Below, piece by piece: positions 22,351-32,946 of a DNA stretch of 64,000 nucleotides (within the stretch, counting starts at the first letter, position 1; each line of letters starts with the position of its first letter). Under the pieces are notes generated by a model, which was given only the letters and a program-made list of their open reading frames with translations, was not told where the DNA came from and did not search any database. The stretch covers positions 998,745 to 1,062,744 of the forward strand of contig CP038109.1 in assembly GCA_004519485.1 (NCBI GenBank), in the 5' to 3' direction. The position numbers and the translations under genes are program-made. The DNA comes from Nannochloropsis oceanica (Eukaryota; Sar; Eustigmatophyceae; Eustigmatales; Monodopsidaceae).

Positions 22351-23717
22351 CTAATGCTGCATCTGCACCTTGTTCCGCTGCAGGGCCCGCACGATCTCGC
22401 GGACTTTGGTGGCCATGGCGGCCTCCGAATCCAAGCCAGAGATGGCAGTCCCCACCCCCACGCCCTGCGCGCCCGAGACCAGCGCCATCGGCGCCGTCAC
22501 CTCGTTCATGCCCGACGCCGCCATCACAAGCGTGCCTTTGCCAGCCAGCGCCCGTGAAAGCACGTATGTGGCGGCCAGGGCGGGGGCGGCCTTCTCGATG
22601 GCGGCGGTCAGGCCCGTGCTCATGGTGGAGATCGAGGGGGCGCCCTCCGTCTGGATTACGTCCACGCCTAGCCCAGCCAGAGACAAGGCCAGCTGCGCCT
22701 GCTCCTCCATGGCCAGCACGTGCGGGATGGTCACAGAGAGCGGCGTACGCGGACACAAGGCCTGCGTGCGCTTGGTCAGATCCAGGATGTCCAGGGAGGA
22801 GAAGCGCAGGCCCGAGGAATAGAAGGCGTCGAAGTTGCCCAGCTCGATCATGTCCACGCCCGCCTCCACGCAGGGCACGAACTTCTCGGGATCGATGGCT
22901 GAGACCATGGTGCGCACACGGGGCGCCTGGGCTTTGGCCAGGGCCACCAATTCGGGGTCTGCGGCCAGGTCCAAGTGAGTGGCCCCGCCCATGCCAGCGG
23001 CACGCGCGATGCGGCCGACCGAGTCGCGATCGAAATTTGTCAGGCCCGCAATCACCTTAAAGGCTCGACCTTCCCTGAAGGGCCGCATGATCTGTGTATA
23101 AGGCATATGAGAGTGGAAGGTGGGGATGAGTTGGGAGGAAATGGAAAAGATGAGTGGGATGAAGCCATAGGATGAGTGGGATGAAGGCATAGGAGAGACA
23201 AATGCGAAGGGTGTGATGGTGTGGTGTGGTGTGGTGTGGTGCAAAGGCTACCTTAGGAACGAGTATAAGACACATCAAACGTAAAGAAATGGCCGATGTT
23301 AACGATAGATGAGAATGAGGTGGAATGTGTGGAACGTGGTGGCATGGTGATGCTGAACGATGGAGACGGAGGATTTCAAAGGGTTTGCATAAGGGAGGCC
23401 TTCCTCCTTCCTCCTCCCCCTCCTTGTACACTCTCACACTACCATCGAAGACCTGGACGGACAATGTGACTAGGGTCCATACAGCCTCTAGTGCATAAGT
23501 AACAGCAGGTATATGCAGAGGAGATGGCGGGCGAAGGCTCAGGGATTGAAGACATTAAAAGGTGACTGAGGAGAGGGGGAATCTAACAAGTGCGCTCCTT
23601 AAGTGAAAGACTCACCTCTTTGTGAAACCGGGGACCCGAGGCGGGTGTGGCCATCATGGAGATATGGAAGGCCGAGGCAGAGGCCATGCAGACCGTGGCG
23701 AATGTCAAGACGCGCAT
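22351..23717 (-). CDS. ycf23: Ycf23/DUF561 protein, nuclear-encoded and plastid-targeted
   Basis: Two exons, 23717-23616 and 23091-22351, phase 0, encode 280 residues. Ycf23 (DUF561) is a TIM-barrel-like protein of unknown biochemical role, conserved in cyanobacteria and in the plastid genomes of red-lineage algae. The mature part starts MRPFREGRAFKVIAGLTNFD and includes HLDLAADPELV, VDMIELGNFDAFY and the C-terminal GVGVGTAISGLDSEAAM. Exon 1 adds 34 residues: a signal-peptide-like MRVLTFATVCMASASAFH whose 'ASA-F' junction is the stramenopile plastid cleavage motif. The protein is thus made in the cytosol and sent through the ER-type outer membrane into the plastid. The intron falls exactly between presequence and conserved domain, as is common after gene transfer from plastid to nucleus. 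Confidence 0.92.
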
Positions 23718-24472
23718 CGTGATGTGAGAGGGCGGATGCGTGTGCAGGGCCTGTGTGGTATGTAGTTGAATGAGGGGAGAAGAAGATAAGACAAAGAAGT
23801 TGTCGCCCCCTTAGATGAGAACATATGGTATCAATTATGCTATCAATGTCTAAGCGAGCGTATAACCATCACCACCAGGCACATTTCAGCGCATGACTGT
23901 GTGTCCGCGTGTCCTTTCCAAGGAGAGGGTGCGTGGTGCTACGCTGGTGCTGGTTACACTTGCCGTTGCAGCAAGTAGGGCGTGGAGGGGGGAGTCACAG
24001 GTAAGGGGAAACAATACCACCGCCATTGTTAAGCAAAACAATCACCTCCAACCTCTTCGTTTCCCACTCTCTGCGTACGGTCGTGTGCATTGGTGGAGCG
24101 GCGGTTGGTGGGGATACGTGAGAAGCGAGAGAGCGAGTGTGTGGTCACCAGGGTGCGTACTCCGGCTTTCGCCGTCATCCGCCAAAGCAATCGCCCGTTC
24201 CGAGCTGCAGCTCGAGAAGGCCAGCCATGACACCACCAACAACAACAAAAACTTGAGTCAGACCCGTCCAAGTGTCCCTGTTACCAGCTACGCTTGCTTT
24301 TGCACCTTAATTGATTCTTTCACTTCTTGCTTCCTTACGTACAAAAGTCATTTATTCAAACAGTCCGCAGCACAAATCAAAGCCGTGCCGGGTTTCCTGC
24401 CCCTTCGCAGAGTTTCTTGTCCACTGATATTTACTGTGTACACGCCCTTCCCAATCCTTATCTTCACCAAAA
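23718..24472. other. intergenic region
   Basis: Upstream sequence of ycf23 (-) and 3' flank of the CNNM-type gene (-). A long plus-strand open frame (23893-24714) runs into the CNNM coding region and is a shadow. No supported gene. Confidence 0.5.
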
Positions 24473-27400
24473 TCAAAATTGAGAATCGACGGGCCGCAAT
24501 AGCGGCTCCGTCAGCCCTTCCCCCTTCCCCTCTTCCTTCGTTGCGCTTCCCACAGGTCCTACTCCCTCCTCCGGGATGGGCCGACACTGCGACTGCTGCT
24601 GCTCCTGCTGCTGCTGCTGCTGCTGCTGCCGCCGCTGCTGCTGACTCGATCTCCCTCCTGACTGCGGCGGCCCTTGCTGTGCTAACGACCATGGCAGCTG
24701 CTGTATCTCTGTAGGGTCTTCCGCGGATCGACTCCTGAAGAGCCCGAACCCTCCTCCACCGCCGCCAGTCTCCCTCCACCCCTCCCTCCCTCCTTCTCCT
24801 TCTTCTCCTCCTCCTCCTTTTTGACTGCCGCTACCACCACGCCCACTACTGCTGTCCGCATCGGCACTTACGGCTCGCCGGTGCTTTGGCACAGAACCCC
24901 CTCCCCCTCTCTCCCCTCCCTCCCTCCCTTCTTCCAGCTGGTGGTGTGCATGCCACAGCCGGCTTAGGGAGGGATCGGGACGGGAACGGTCAAGCTGTGG
25001 TAGCTGCTGCTCTTGCTGTTGCAAATGAGGAAGAACCGAAGTGGGTGAAGGGTATGATGTGTAGATAGAGGGCTGCTGCTGCTGCTGCGTCCTTCGCTTG
25101 GTGGGGGAGGAAGGAGCGTTGTAGTGGTACAGCATTCCTCCTCCTCCTCCTCCTCCTCCTCCTCCTCCTCCTCCTCCTCCTCCTCCTCTTCCTCTTCCTC
25201 CTCCTCCTCTTCCTCTTCCTCCTCCTCCTCTACCACCACCACCTGCCGCTGCTGTGCCACTTTGGGCCATGGAATGAAGGGCCAGGTCCACCACCACCTG
25301 CTGCTGGATGCACGAGGCAGAGGAGGTGGAGGAGGATCCAGCAGTCCCGGCGGCAGCAGAAACGGCGAACGGGAAGGAGGGTGAGAAGGAGGAGGAAGAC
25401 GCGGAGGAAGAAGAAACGGAGCCCGTGTAAGGGCCCTCGAAGTCGATGATGCTGCTGGTGTTGAGCTCGCGGCTTTCTTTGCGCAGCAGGGAGGCGGAAA
25501 GGACCTGGGAGGGGGGAAGGGAAGGAGGGGAGGAGGGAAGGAGGGGATGTCAAATGGTGCGTCGCGCGGTAAGGTCTGCCTCTATTCGACGGCCCGTCCA
25601 AGCACGGGCGTGTCCAGGCAGACATTGTTTCCCTTTATCTTTGCCCCTCCCTCCCTTCTATCCGCTTATCCCTGTCCCCGAGTCGGGCGACCGTCCCTCT
25701 AACTCCCTCCCTCCCTCCCTCTCTCCTTCGCCATCCTAACCCTACCTGCTTAGCACCCCGCTGTCTCCGCCTCTCCAACTCCTCGCGGGTCCGGTCGTGC
25801 TCGTCCAAAATCTCCTCTTGCAAGATCTCCTCGATCACGTCCTCTAGCGTTATGATCCCTGGAGGGGGGGAGGGAGGGATGGAGGAGGGTGAGAGAAGTG
25901 CAGGAGAACTTGACATGTCGACGCCCACTCACAGCCTAAGTAAGAGGAGGAAGGTAGAGTTGAGGCTTTCCTATGCTCCTCCCTCCCTCCCTCGCTCCCA
26001 CCTCCCTCCCTCCCTCCCTTCGTCCCCACCGAGTGGTGCCGCCCCTCCCTTGAGAGGTCGTCCCTGTGTGATGCAGTCCAATGCCAGGTGGGGCTCGGCC
26101 GAGACCAGGGCAAGGTGGCTTCGACCCTCTGGATGGGGAGGGAGCGAGGGAGGGAAGGAGGGAGGGAAGTGGGCCACTCAAGGCCTGTGGCGACCTCTTG
26201 GACCGCAGAGCGCACGAGAGACACCACACGGGCCGCAGAACACTTGAATTAAACTGACTGCAAAGCGCACTAAAGTGGCACTAAAGAGGCAGAACGGGAC
26301 CCAGAGGGGTGAGGAGGGAAGGTAGGGGGTGTGGGCGAAAGGGAAAAGGGAAAAGTGCGCGAACGAACCTTGGAAGGCGTTGAGGAGGTCGATGAGCGGG
26401 CAGAGCGGGGACACGACAAGGGGCTGCCGGAGGGAGAGGCTCCCGACGCGACGGCGGCTGGCGGGGTCGAGGACTATGAGCCGTTTCACAAGCAGGAAGC
26501 CGCGGATGAAGGATGGATCCGCGCCTGAAAGGGAGAGGAGGAGGAGCGGAGGGAGTGGGGGCGTGCGTGCGGGTGTGAGAGAGGGGGCGGAGGAGAGAGA
26601 GGGGGGTGGGGGGGGGGGGGGGGGGGGCGCACCTTCATAGACGGGAATGCGGGAGAAGCCACTGGACATGATCGTGGCCTGGAGCCAGGGTAAAGAGGGT
26701 AGGAGATAAGGAGGGAGGGAGGGTAGGAGGGAGACAATGCGGAGGGCAGGTATGAGTATCCACGTGAGCATCGCTCCCTTCCCCTTCCTCCCTCTCCCTC
26801 CAACCCACCCCCCTCATTCCCTCCCTCCCTACCTCCCTACCTCCCTGTATCGCTCCCTTCCTCCTCCTCCCTCCTCCCCTCCCTCCCTTCCTCGTCTGCG
26901 TAGCCGCCTTACCAGCATGGGCCCGTCGAGCTCGTCGCGCGTGGAGAGGCAGAAAACCTTGTCCATGGGCACCAGACAGTCTCGCACGGTCTTTGACGCG
27001 ATCTGGAGGGGAGAACCGGAGAGGGAGGGAGGGAATGAGTGCCGAAATGAGAGAGAGGGGGAGCGCGTGTGCTGGTGCTGCCTGACGGGTGGAAAACGAC
27101 AGCCGACATTTCTTTCCTTCTTCCAACCTCCCCTCCTCCCTCCCTCCCTCCCTCCCTCCCTCCCTCCTTTCTTTCCTCCCTGCCTGTCTACCTTCAAGAC
27201 GCCAACCACGATGTCCACCTCGTCTTGGGAGAGCATAGCGTCCGTGCCTGCTGCATGCCCGCGCCCACTGCTGCTGCCACTGCTGCTGCTACCTGCTGCA
27301 AGTGTACGGGCAAGAGGCAAGGGAGTTGGGGAGTGGATGAGTCCGGTCTCCAGCTACTGTTCCTGACGACGGCATGACTGTTGCTGCTGCTCCTGCTGCT

Positions 27401-29392
27401 GCGACAGCAAGATAATGTGTGTGGGGAGCAAGGGAGGCAGACTACTGGCGCTGACGGGACCTACCTGTCCCTCCCTTTCCTCCCCCCCGCCCGGCCCCGG
27501 GATGGTGGGAGATGGAGAGAAGCCCGGCCCTGGCACTGGTGGCGGAGGAGGCCGACATGTGGGCGTATTGAGGCGCCTGTTGGCTGCTAGTGCTGCTGCT
27601 GCCGCCGTTGACCTGGTAGGAGGCCCCACTGGGGAGGATGGTAATGTTCCGACGCTTCACCTCCTAAAAGGAGGGAGGATGAGAGGGAGGGAAGGGAGGG
27701 AAGGGAGGGAAGGGAGTGAAGGGAAAGAGGAAGACAAGGAATGCTCGTTAGTTCCTTCTCCCTTGTTGGATGTTTGACGATAAACTAAGCTATAGGCCCG
27801 AGAAGAGGAGGGAGGGAGGAAGGGGGGGGGGGCGGGAAAGAGGGAATTCTCGTGAGAGCCACGTGCCTCGGTCGCGCGGGTAGAAGAAAGACAAGAAGGG
27901 AGGGGGGAAAAGGAGGAGGGAAGGCGATGGGGGAAACGCCACACCGAGGGCTGTACTGCACCTGGTGGATCTCAATTAGGGCGGAGAGCTCGGCGCGGTT
28001 GTAGCGCTTGCGGGGGTTGTGGCTGCCGAAGCAGCGGTCCAAGAGCCAGGCCAGTGGGTATGAGATGGGCGACAGGATGAGCATGAGGAACCTGGAGGGG
28101 CGGACGAGGTGTAGGTGGGGGGGGGAGGGAGGGTTTCGGCGCGTGGACAAGCAGATGAGTGGAAAGAACCGGGAATGCTCGGGGCCTGAGCGACGGGGTG
28201 GGTCTGGGGAGTCACTCACCAGACGAAGGAGGCCATGCGGGCCGCGATCTTGAGCTGGTTGGGGCCACTGAAGAGCGCCGAGGGCAAGATTTCCCCGAAG
28301 ATCAGGACTAGGGTCACGGACAGGATCACCGCCACGTAGGAGGGGACTGGGGGTGGTAGTGAGGGGGGAAGGAGGGTCAGAGGGAGGGGGGGTGGCGGAG
28401 TGAGTAAGGAGCTCCTCACTGGTGTGTCCTTCATCTCCTCCCTTGCTCTCCCTACCTAGCTTGTCAAGGAATAGCGGGAGTGTCTCGTTGGCGGCGGAGT
28501 TGTAGAGGAGGAGGGTGACCAGGAGGTAGTGGTGGCGCTGGATGAGGGGCAGCACCACCGAGGCTTGTCTGCACTCCTCCACCGTGCCCACCCGCTGCTT
28601 GATCTCCAGCTCCAGGGGGTCGATGGACTAGAAAGGGGAAAGGGCGGGGGGAGAGGGAAAAGGTTAAATGACGCCCACAACATAACAACAGGGGAAACGG
28701 AGTGATTCTGACGCCACCCACTATTCGACCGCCTCCTTTCTTTCACTCTTCTCACGTACCATCAGGCCAATTGTCAAGCCTGCCGCTATTGCCGCACACA
28801 GGACACAGGCGAAGGCCACGCACAGGTTCACTATGTCGTCGGGGTCTTTGAACGTGGCGTAACCCCCGCTCGTTGCTTCGATATGGGGCCATGTAAAGGA
28901 GAGAAGAGGAAAGGAGGAGGTGGAGGGGGGGCTGGGAGACGAAGAAGAGAAGGATGGGGAGGATGGCGAGTACAGTGAGGAGGAGGAGGAGGAGGAGGAG
29001 GAGGAGGAGGAGGAGGTAGGAAAAAAGGCGGAGGGTGAGAAGCGTAGGTGGTGCTTCTCTGCTTGCCACCACTGCTGCTGCATGGGCAAGAGCGGTGCCA
29101 ATAGACTGGATGCTAAGGCGGCGGGAGAAAAAAGGTGCGCCAGGCGGCGGCAGGTGTCTGCATGGATCATGGATTCGGAGGAAGAGGGGGGAATAGGATA
29201 GGTGGCAGTCAAAAGTGCCAAGCAATGAGCCTGCTGCTGCTGCTGTTGCTCCTGCTGTTCCTGTTGTTGCCATGATGTAGTCGGAGGTTGTCCACCGCCC
29301 GCGACTAAGACAACTCCAAACGTAAGCAACAGAGGCAGGAAGAAGGATCGCCCTCTCCCCTTCCGTTGTATGCCGTAAGTTAACATGGTCAT
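24473..29392 (-). CDS. CNNM/Mam3-type DUF21 + CBS-pair membrane transporter
   Basis: Twelve minus-strand exons join in phase to about 966 residues: 29392-28760, 28627-28456, 28346-28220, 28091-27962, 27663-27465, 27295-27192, 27002-26913, 26678-26633, 26524-26369, 26128-26030, 25858-25746 and 25504-24473. CNNM/CorB/Mam3 proteins handle Mg2+ and other divalent cations across membranes. Order: N-terminal hydrophobic segment (about 16-33); Gln/Ser-rich ectodomain; transmembrane DUF21 (about 188-350, with AGLTIGLM, LDPLELEI-like SIDPLELEIKQRV, FGEILPSALF and PISYPLAWLLDRC); then a CBS pair (about 456-622, with TVRDCLVPMDKVF, GFSRIPVYEG, GRSHLALVSAE and GIITLEDVIEEIL). The TLEDVIEEIL stretch is the family hallmark. 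A long tail follows, with poly-Gly and poly-Gln. Start 29386 is an in-frame alternative. The tail and the low-complexity insertions are unusual for the family. Confidence 0.9.
25135..25235 (-). repeat. (GGA)n coding polyglycine
   Basis: A CTC/TCC array on the plus strand, read as GGA/GAG on the minus strand, in the last exon of the CNNM-type gene. It gives a Gly-rich run in the tail. Confidence 0.85.
26608..26627 (+). repeat. 20-base G homopolymer in a CNNM intron
   Basis: Twenty consecutive G just beside the donor of the exon ending at 26633 (minus strand). Its length is unlikely to be exact in the assembly. Confidence 0.85.
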
Positions 29393-30015
29393 TGCCGTAG
29401 TCTAGACTCTACAAAGACGATAGATAGAGTATGCCTCTTTTTTGAGCTGACTTCTGTCGTATCTTAAACTGACTCTGCAGTCGCCTTGCCAATCTGTGTG
29501 TGCAACATTTGCCCGCCTGTGGGCAGTAGCTAACGCTATGGGTGTGATGAGGGAGAAGGTGCACGCTCTGTCTGGAGGGGTAACGGGAGCAAAGAAATCT
29601 GACATAGGTTAGGTGAGGCATAATTCTACGTGCGATGTCATGCAATCGTGTTACTGTGTGGTGTTTCCAAGTGCCGAGTCATTTATAAGAGGGTTCAAAA
29701 GATGCCATGCCATCGAGGAGGAGGAGCGATGACGATGGCGAATGAGCCACTGAGAAAGAAAGTGTAGCTTTGCAGACCGCACATCTCCCTGACCTTTCAC
29801 CTTTTCATCTTCACCCGTTAAAGAAACAGCCATGTTGGAAGATGCTAGTGTCTTGTCGTAGTGGCCTTGCCGATAAGTGTCCGTTCCCTCTCTTGGTCTA
29901 CTATCGCCTACTCACTTCTCAATTACTCCATTATGATGCATGCCCTCTCCTCCCCTCCACACCCCTCCACACACATATCACAGATCACTGCGACAAACCA
30001 ATCATCAACCAAGCC
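29393..30015. promoter_or_regulatory. upstream region of divergent CNNM-type and SRP68 genes
   Basis: 623 bases between two start codons on opposite strands. An in-frame extension of SRP68 to 29770 exists but lacks an ATG-led conserved part, so it is treated as 5' UTR. No other gene seen. Confidence 0.5.
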
Positions 30016-32106
30016 ATGGCGGCGGACGATGCCCAAGACAATGTGAACGGTGCAACAATCATTGAGGATTCTGGCAAGACGCCTCCTCCTCCCCTGAACT
30101 TGCGACTCCACCACATGCTCCGCTCCCTTCAACTCCAGCACGGCCTTAGACACGGTGACTACCAACGCTACCGCCACTACGTCACGCGCCGCCTCGTCCG
30201 CCTCCGCAAGGCGGGGAAGGCTACGCACAAGGGCGGCAAGGCCTTTGCAACCAAGGACGTGCACACCCTGGCGAGCGTGGGTGGCGACCCGGCGGCTGTA
30301 AAGATGGAGCACCTGCTGCTATTGCTCCTGAACGCGGAACGGGCCTGGGCATTTGCGATGCAGGTCAAGCAAGACGCGGCCAGCAACCAGCACATGCCCA
30401 GCTACCAGCGTGCCCATCTATTGCGCCGCCTCCGCCGGGCAGCTGTGTGGGCCACGCGCTTGCAGGGCTTAGTAGGGGAGGCGAGCGGGCATGTCACCAA
30501 ACGAACGTCATTGGAAGTGGCGGCTTACGCGGGCTGGATGGCGGCGGGCGTGGACGTGGAACAGGAGCAGTGGGAAGCGGCTCTGGGTAAGCTGCGTACG
30601 GCGCACTCGATCCTGAGCCAGCTAGGGGAGGTGGGGTCGGCGGAGGAGCAGGATTTGTTCTCGAGTAAGGCGGAGGAAGTGATGCAGTCGGCCCGCTTTT
30701 GCCAATACAATTTAGGGGAGGGCTCGCTTGAGGACCTGCAGCAGGTGCAGAGAGAATACGTCCCGCAAGGGCTGAGGGAGAAGCTGGAGGCGGTGATGGA
30801 GGCCTCACGGACCGAGGCGGCCACTGGCTTGGAGACCGTGGAGTGGGGCGGCCGGCACGTGCCTGTTTCGAGCGCCGAGGTGCGGGTTGCCTTGGTCAAA
30901 GTAATTGAAGCTCGCAAGCGTCTATATACCTCCAAAGAGAACGAAGAGGTGGGACAGCAGCAGAAGCAGGAGCAGGAGAGCCAAAGGGAGGAAGCATACT
31001 CGAGTGTGTACGCAGCCTACGATGAGGCCTTGAAGCGGGTAGCGGCGGCGGCGGACAAGGTCGAGGGCATGAGCCATGGTGCCCGTGTGGACGCCCACAA
31101 GGAAGAGCTCAAACTGCTGGCTAGCTACCTGCGGCACGGAAAGCTCGAGACCATGCGCCTGCGGAAGGAGGTGTTGGTTCAGAGCTTGCTGCGAGGCAGC
31201 AATGCGGGCGGGAAACGGGAGGGGAGAGGGAGGCCGGAGGACCTGGTGCACGTGTTGGACGCCTTGATGCAGAACGTGGTTGAGGTTCAGGCCTTGCCAG
31301 GTGTAGAAGAGCTCGAGCCCGTCTTGACGCAAGCGCAGGCCCTCGAAGCTCGCTACCGGGCCCAGCGTGCATTTTACCTGGCAGAGTGCTATGCAGGGGA
31401 GAAGAAGCTGGCCGAGGCCATAGCCCTCTTCGCGAAGGCGGAGACTCTGGGGGAAATGGCGGTTAGTCTGGCGAAAGAGGTGGTGGGGAAGGAGCAGAAG
31501 GAGGGCATGCTTAAGGAGGCCCGAGAGGTGAAAGTAATGGCGGCGGGGGGTAGATGCCGAACTCAAGCCTTGGCTCTGCTGGCTTCCTTGTCCCCGGCTG
31601 CTGCCAGTGGGGCGGTGAGTGAGGAGGCGGCCTTGACGGTTGCACTCTCGGCGCTTTCGCTCTCGGCCGCAACTGCTGCGCGAGCGGAAGATGGAGCGGA
31701 AAAAAGAAGCAAAGGAATGAAGATGCAGCAGCAGCAGAAGAAGGGCAAGGATACGCGGTCGCCGCAGCAGTCGGGCACGAGCACGGCAAAAGCAATGTCA
31801 GGCGCGTCATCGAGGGGCCCAAAAGCAGGCACTGACTTTGAACCGGCGTCACGGACCTTGCTGGAACGGTTGGGGGAGATCGATGGCGGCAAGGAGATCA
31901 GTGGATTTGGTATCGCGCGCATGCCACCCACGGTGATGCCGGTACGGGCCAAGCCCCAGCTTTTCGATATGGCCTTCAACTTTCTGGAAGGACGCTTGCC
32001 AGACCTAGCTATCAAAGCGGGTCTGCCCCCGAACAAGAGGGCAGGCCCACGGGGGGGAGAAGGTTCGTCCGGAGTTGGAGGGTTGTTTGGGTGGTTGAGA
32101 GGATAG
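30016..32106 (+). CDS. SRP68: signal recognition particle subunit SRP68
   Basis: An intronless gene of 696 residues from ATG 30016. SRP68 pairs with SRP72 on the SRP RNA and is needed for delivering ribosomes with signal peptides to the ER. The N-terminal RNA-binding region is recognisable: LQLQHGLRHGDYQRYRHYVT followed by RRLVRLRK, then LLNAERAWAFAMQVK and YQRAHLLRRLRRAAVWA, in the family's order. The rest is an all-helical TPR-like repeat region with ECYAGEKKLAEAIALFAKA, a low-complexity basic linker (about 585-640) and a final FDMAFNFLEGRLPDL, which is the SRP72-contacting end in this family. Length fits SRP68 (about 600-700). Upstream in-frame sequence to 29770 looks non-conserved. Confidence 0.92.
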   Translation: MAADDAQDNVNGATIIEDSGKTPPPPLNLRLHHMLRSLQLQHGLRHGDYQRYRHYVTRRLVRLRKAGKATHKGGKAFATKDVHTLASVGGDPAAVKMEHLLLLLLNAERAWAFAMQVKQDAASNQHMPSYQRAHLLRRLRRAAVWATRLQGLVGEASGHVTKRTSLEVAAYAGWMAAGVDVEQEQWEAALGKLRTAHSILSQLGEVGSAEEQDLFSSKAEEVMQSARFCQYNLGEGSLEDLQQVQREYVPQGLREKLEAVMEASRTEAATGLETVEWGGRHVPVSSAEVRVALVKVIEARKRLYTSKENEEVGQQQKQEQESQREEAYSSVYAAYDEALKRVAAAADKVEGMSHGARVDAHKEELKLLASYLRHGKLETMRLRKEVLVQSLLRGSNAGGKREGRGRPEDLVHVLDALMQNVVEVQALPGVEELEPVLTQAQALEARYRAQRAFYLAECYAGEKKLAEAIALFAKAETLGEMAVSLAKEVVGKEQKEGMLKEAREVKVMAAGGRCRTQALALLASLSPAAASGAVSEEAALTVALSALSLSAATAARAEDGAEKRSKGMKMQQQQKKGKDTRSPQQSGTSTAKAMSGASSRGPKAGTDFEPASRTLLERLGEIDGGKEISGFGIARMPPTVMPVRAKPQLFDMAFNFLEGRLPDLAIKAGLPPNKRAGPRGGEGSSGVGGLFGWLRG

Positions 32107-32946
32107 TCGGCTTGGCTTATTTCGGGGCCTAAAGAAAGTGTGAAGAGGGGAAAGCAAGGATAGACAAGGAAGGAAAGAAAAAACATTTGGGAAAGAATTC
32201 TTAGGTCTCGTTTGCTACGTGTGACGGCGGAGGGGACATGGCTTGAGGATGCGGCAAGTGAAAGGTTGAGCCATATTTCATTTTTGGGCTCTTACATAAG
32301 GAGGCCTAACTTTATCCATATATCCAAATGTCTTTCTTTATTACCGTAGCCTACGAGGAATTTAAGAGGGGAGGGGAGGTCGTGCAGTGATGGAGACGAG
32401 GACTCCTTTATGTTTTCAACCTTGATACTTTCTATCTCAGTCCCGCGAACGAGCTCTCATCTTAACATATTTTACTATAATAGTATTTTTGGTTGAACCA
32501 GCGTATATTCACCTGCATTCAGACAGCCTCCCCAGAGAAACTTTCTACGCCGCGCGTTGAATCCAACTGCTTGAACACTTTCAACGGCATTCGCCACGCC
32601 CTTTCCCTGTCGTCCAAACCACACCCAATAGCATACGACACATATTCATGCTTGCACAGCAAGAAGCATAGCTTCCTCACATTTACCTTGCTTCTTCTCT
32701 CATTCATTCCAAACCTCCGAGAAAGCGGGCTTCTACCTCCACCTGCCTCCGACTAGAGCCACGGCCGCCTCGCACGCACTTATTCGTTGTCCTGTCAATA
32801 ACAATCCAGGCGACCCTCTCGTTTGACAAAAGCACACTCGCTCATTCACTCCATTCACTTAATTATTCTCCTCTCAGCTCTTTTACAGACAGGGAAGGGA
32901 CGCGAACGCCTACCGCAAGATCTCCCGTCGTGATAGTAGCTAGACA
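32107..32946. other. intergenic region
   Basis: 3' flank of SRP68 and promoter of the secreted-protein gene at 32947. An open frame at 32493-32756 (+) has no supporting feature. I see no gene. Confidence 0.5.

Noticed and set aside
23893-24714. 273-codon plus-strand open frame
   Set aside because: Its 3' half is antisense to the CNNM-type tail (polyglutamine read as polyalanine), and its 5' half shows no features.
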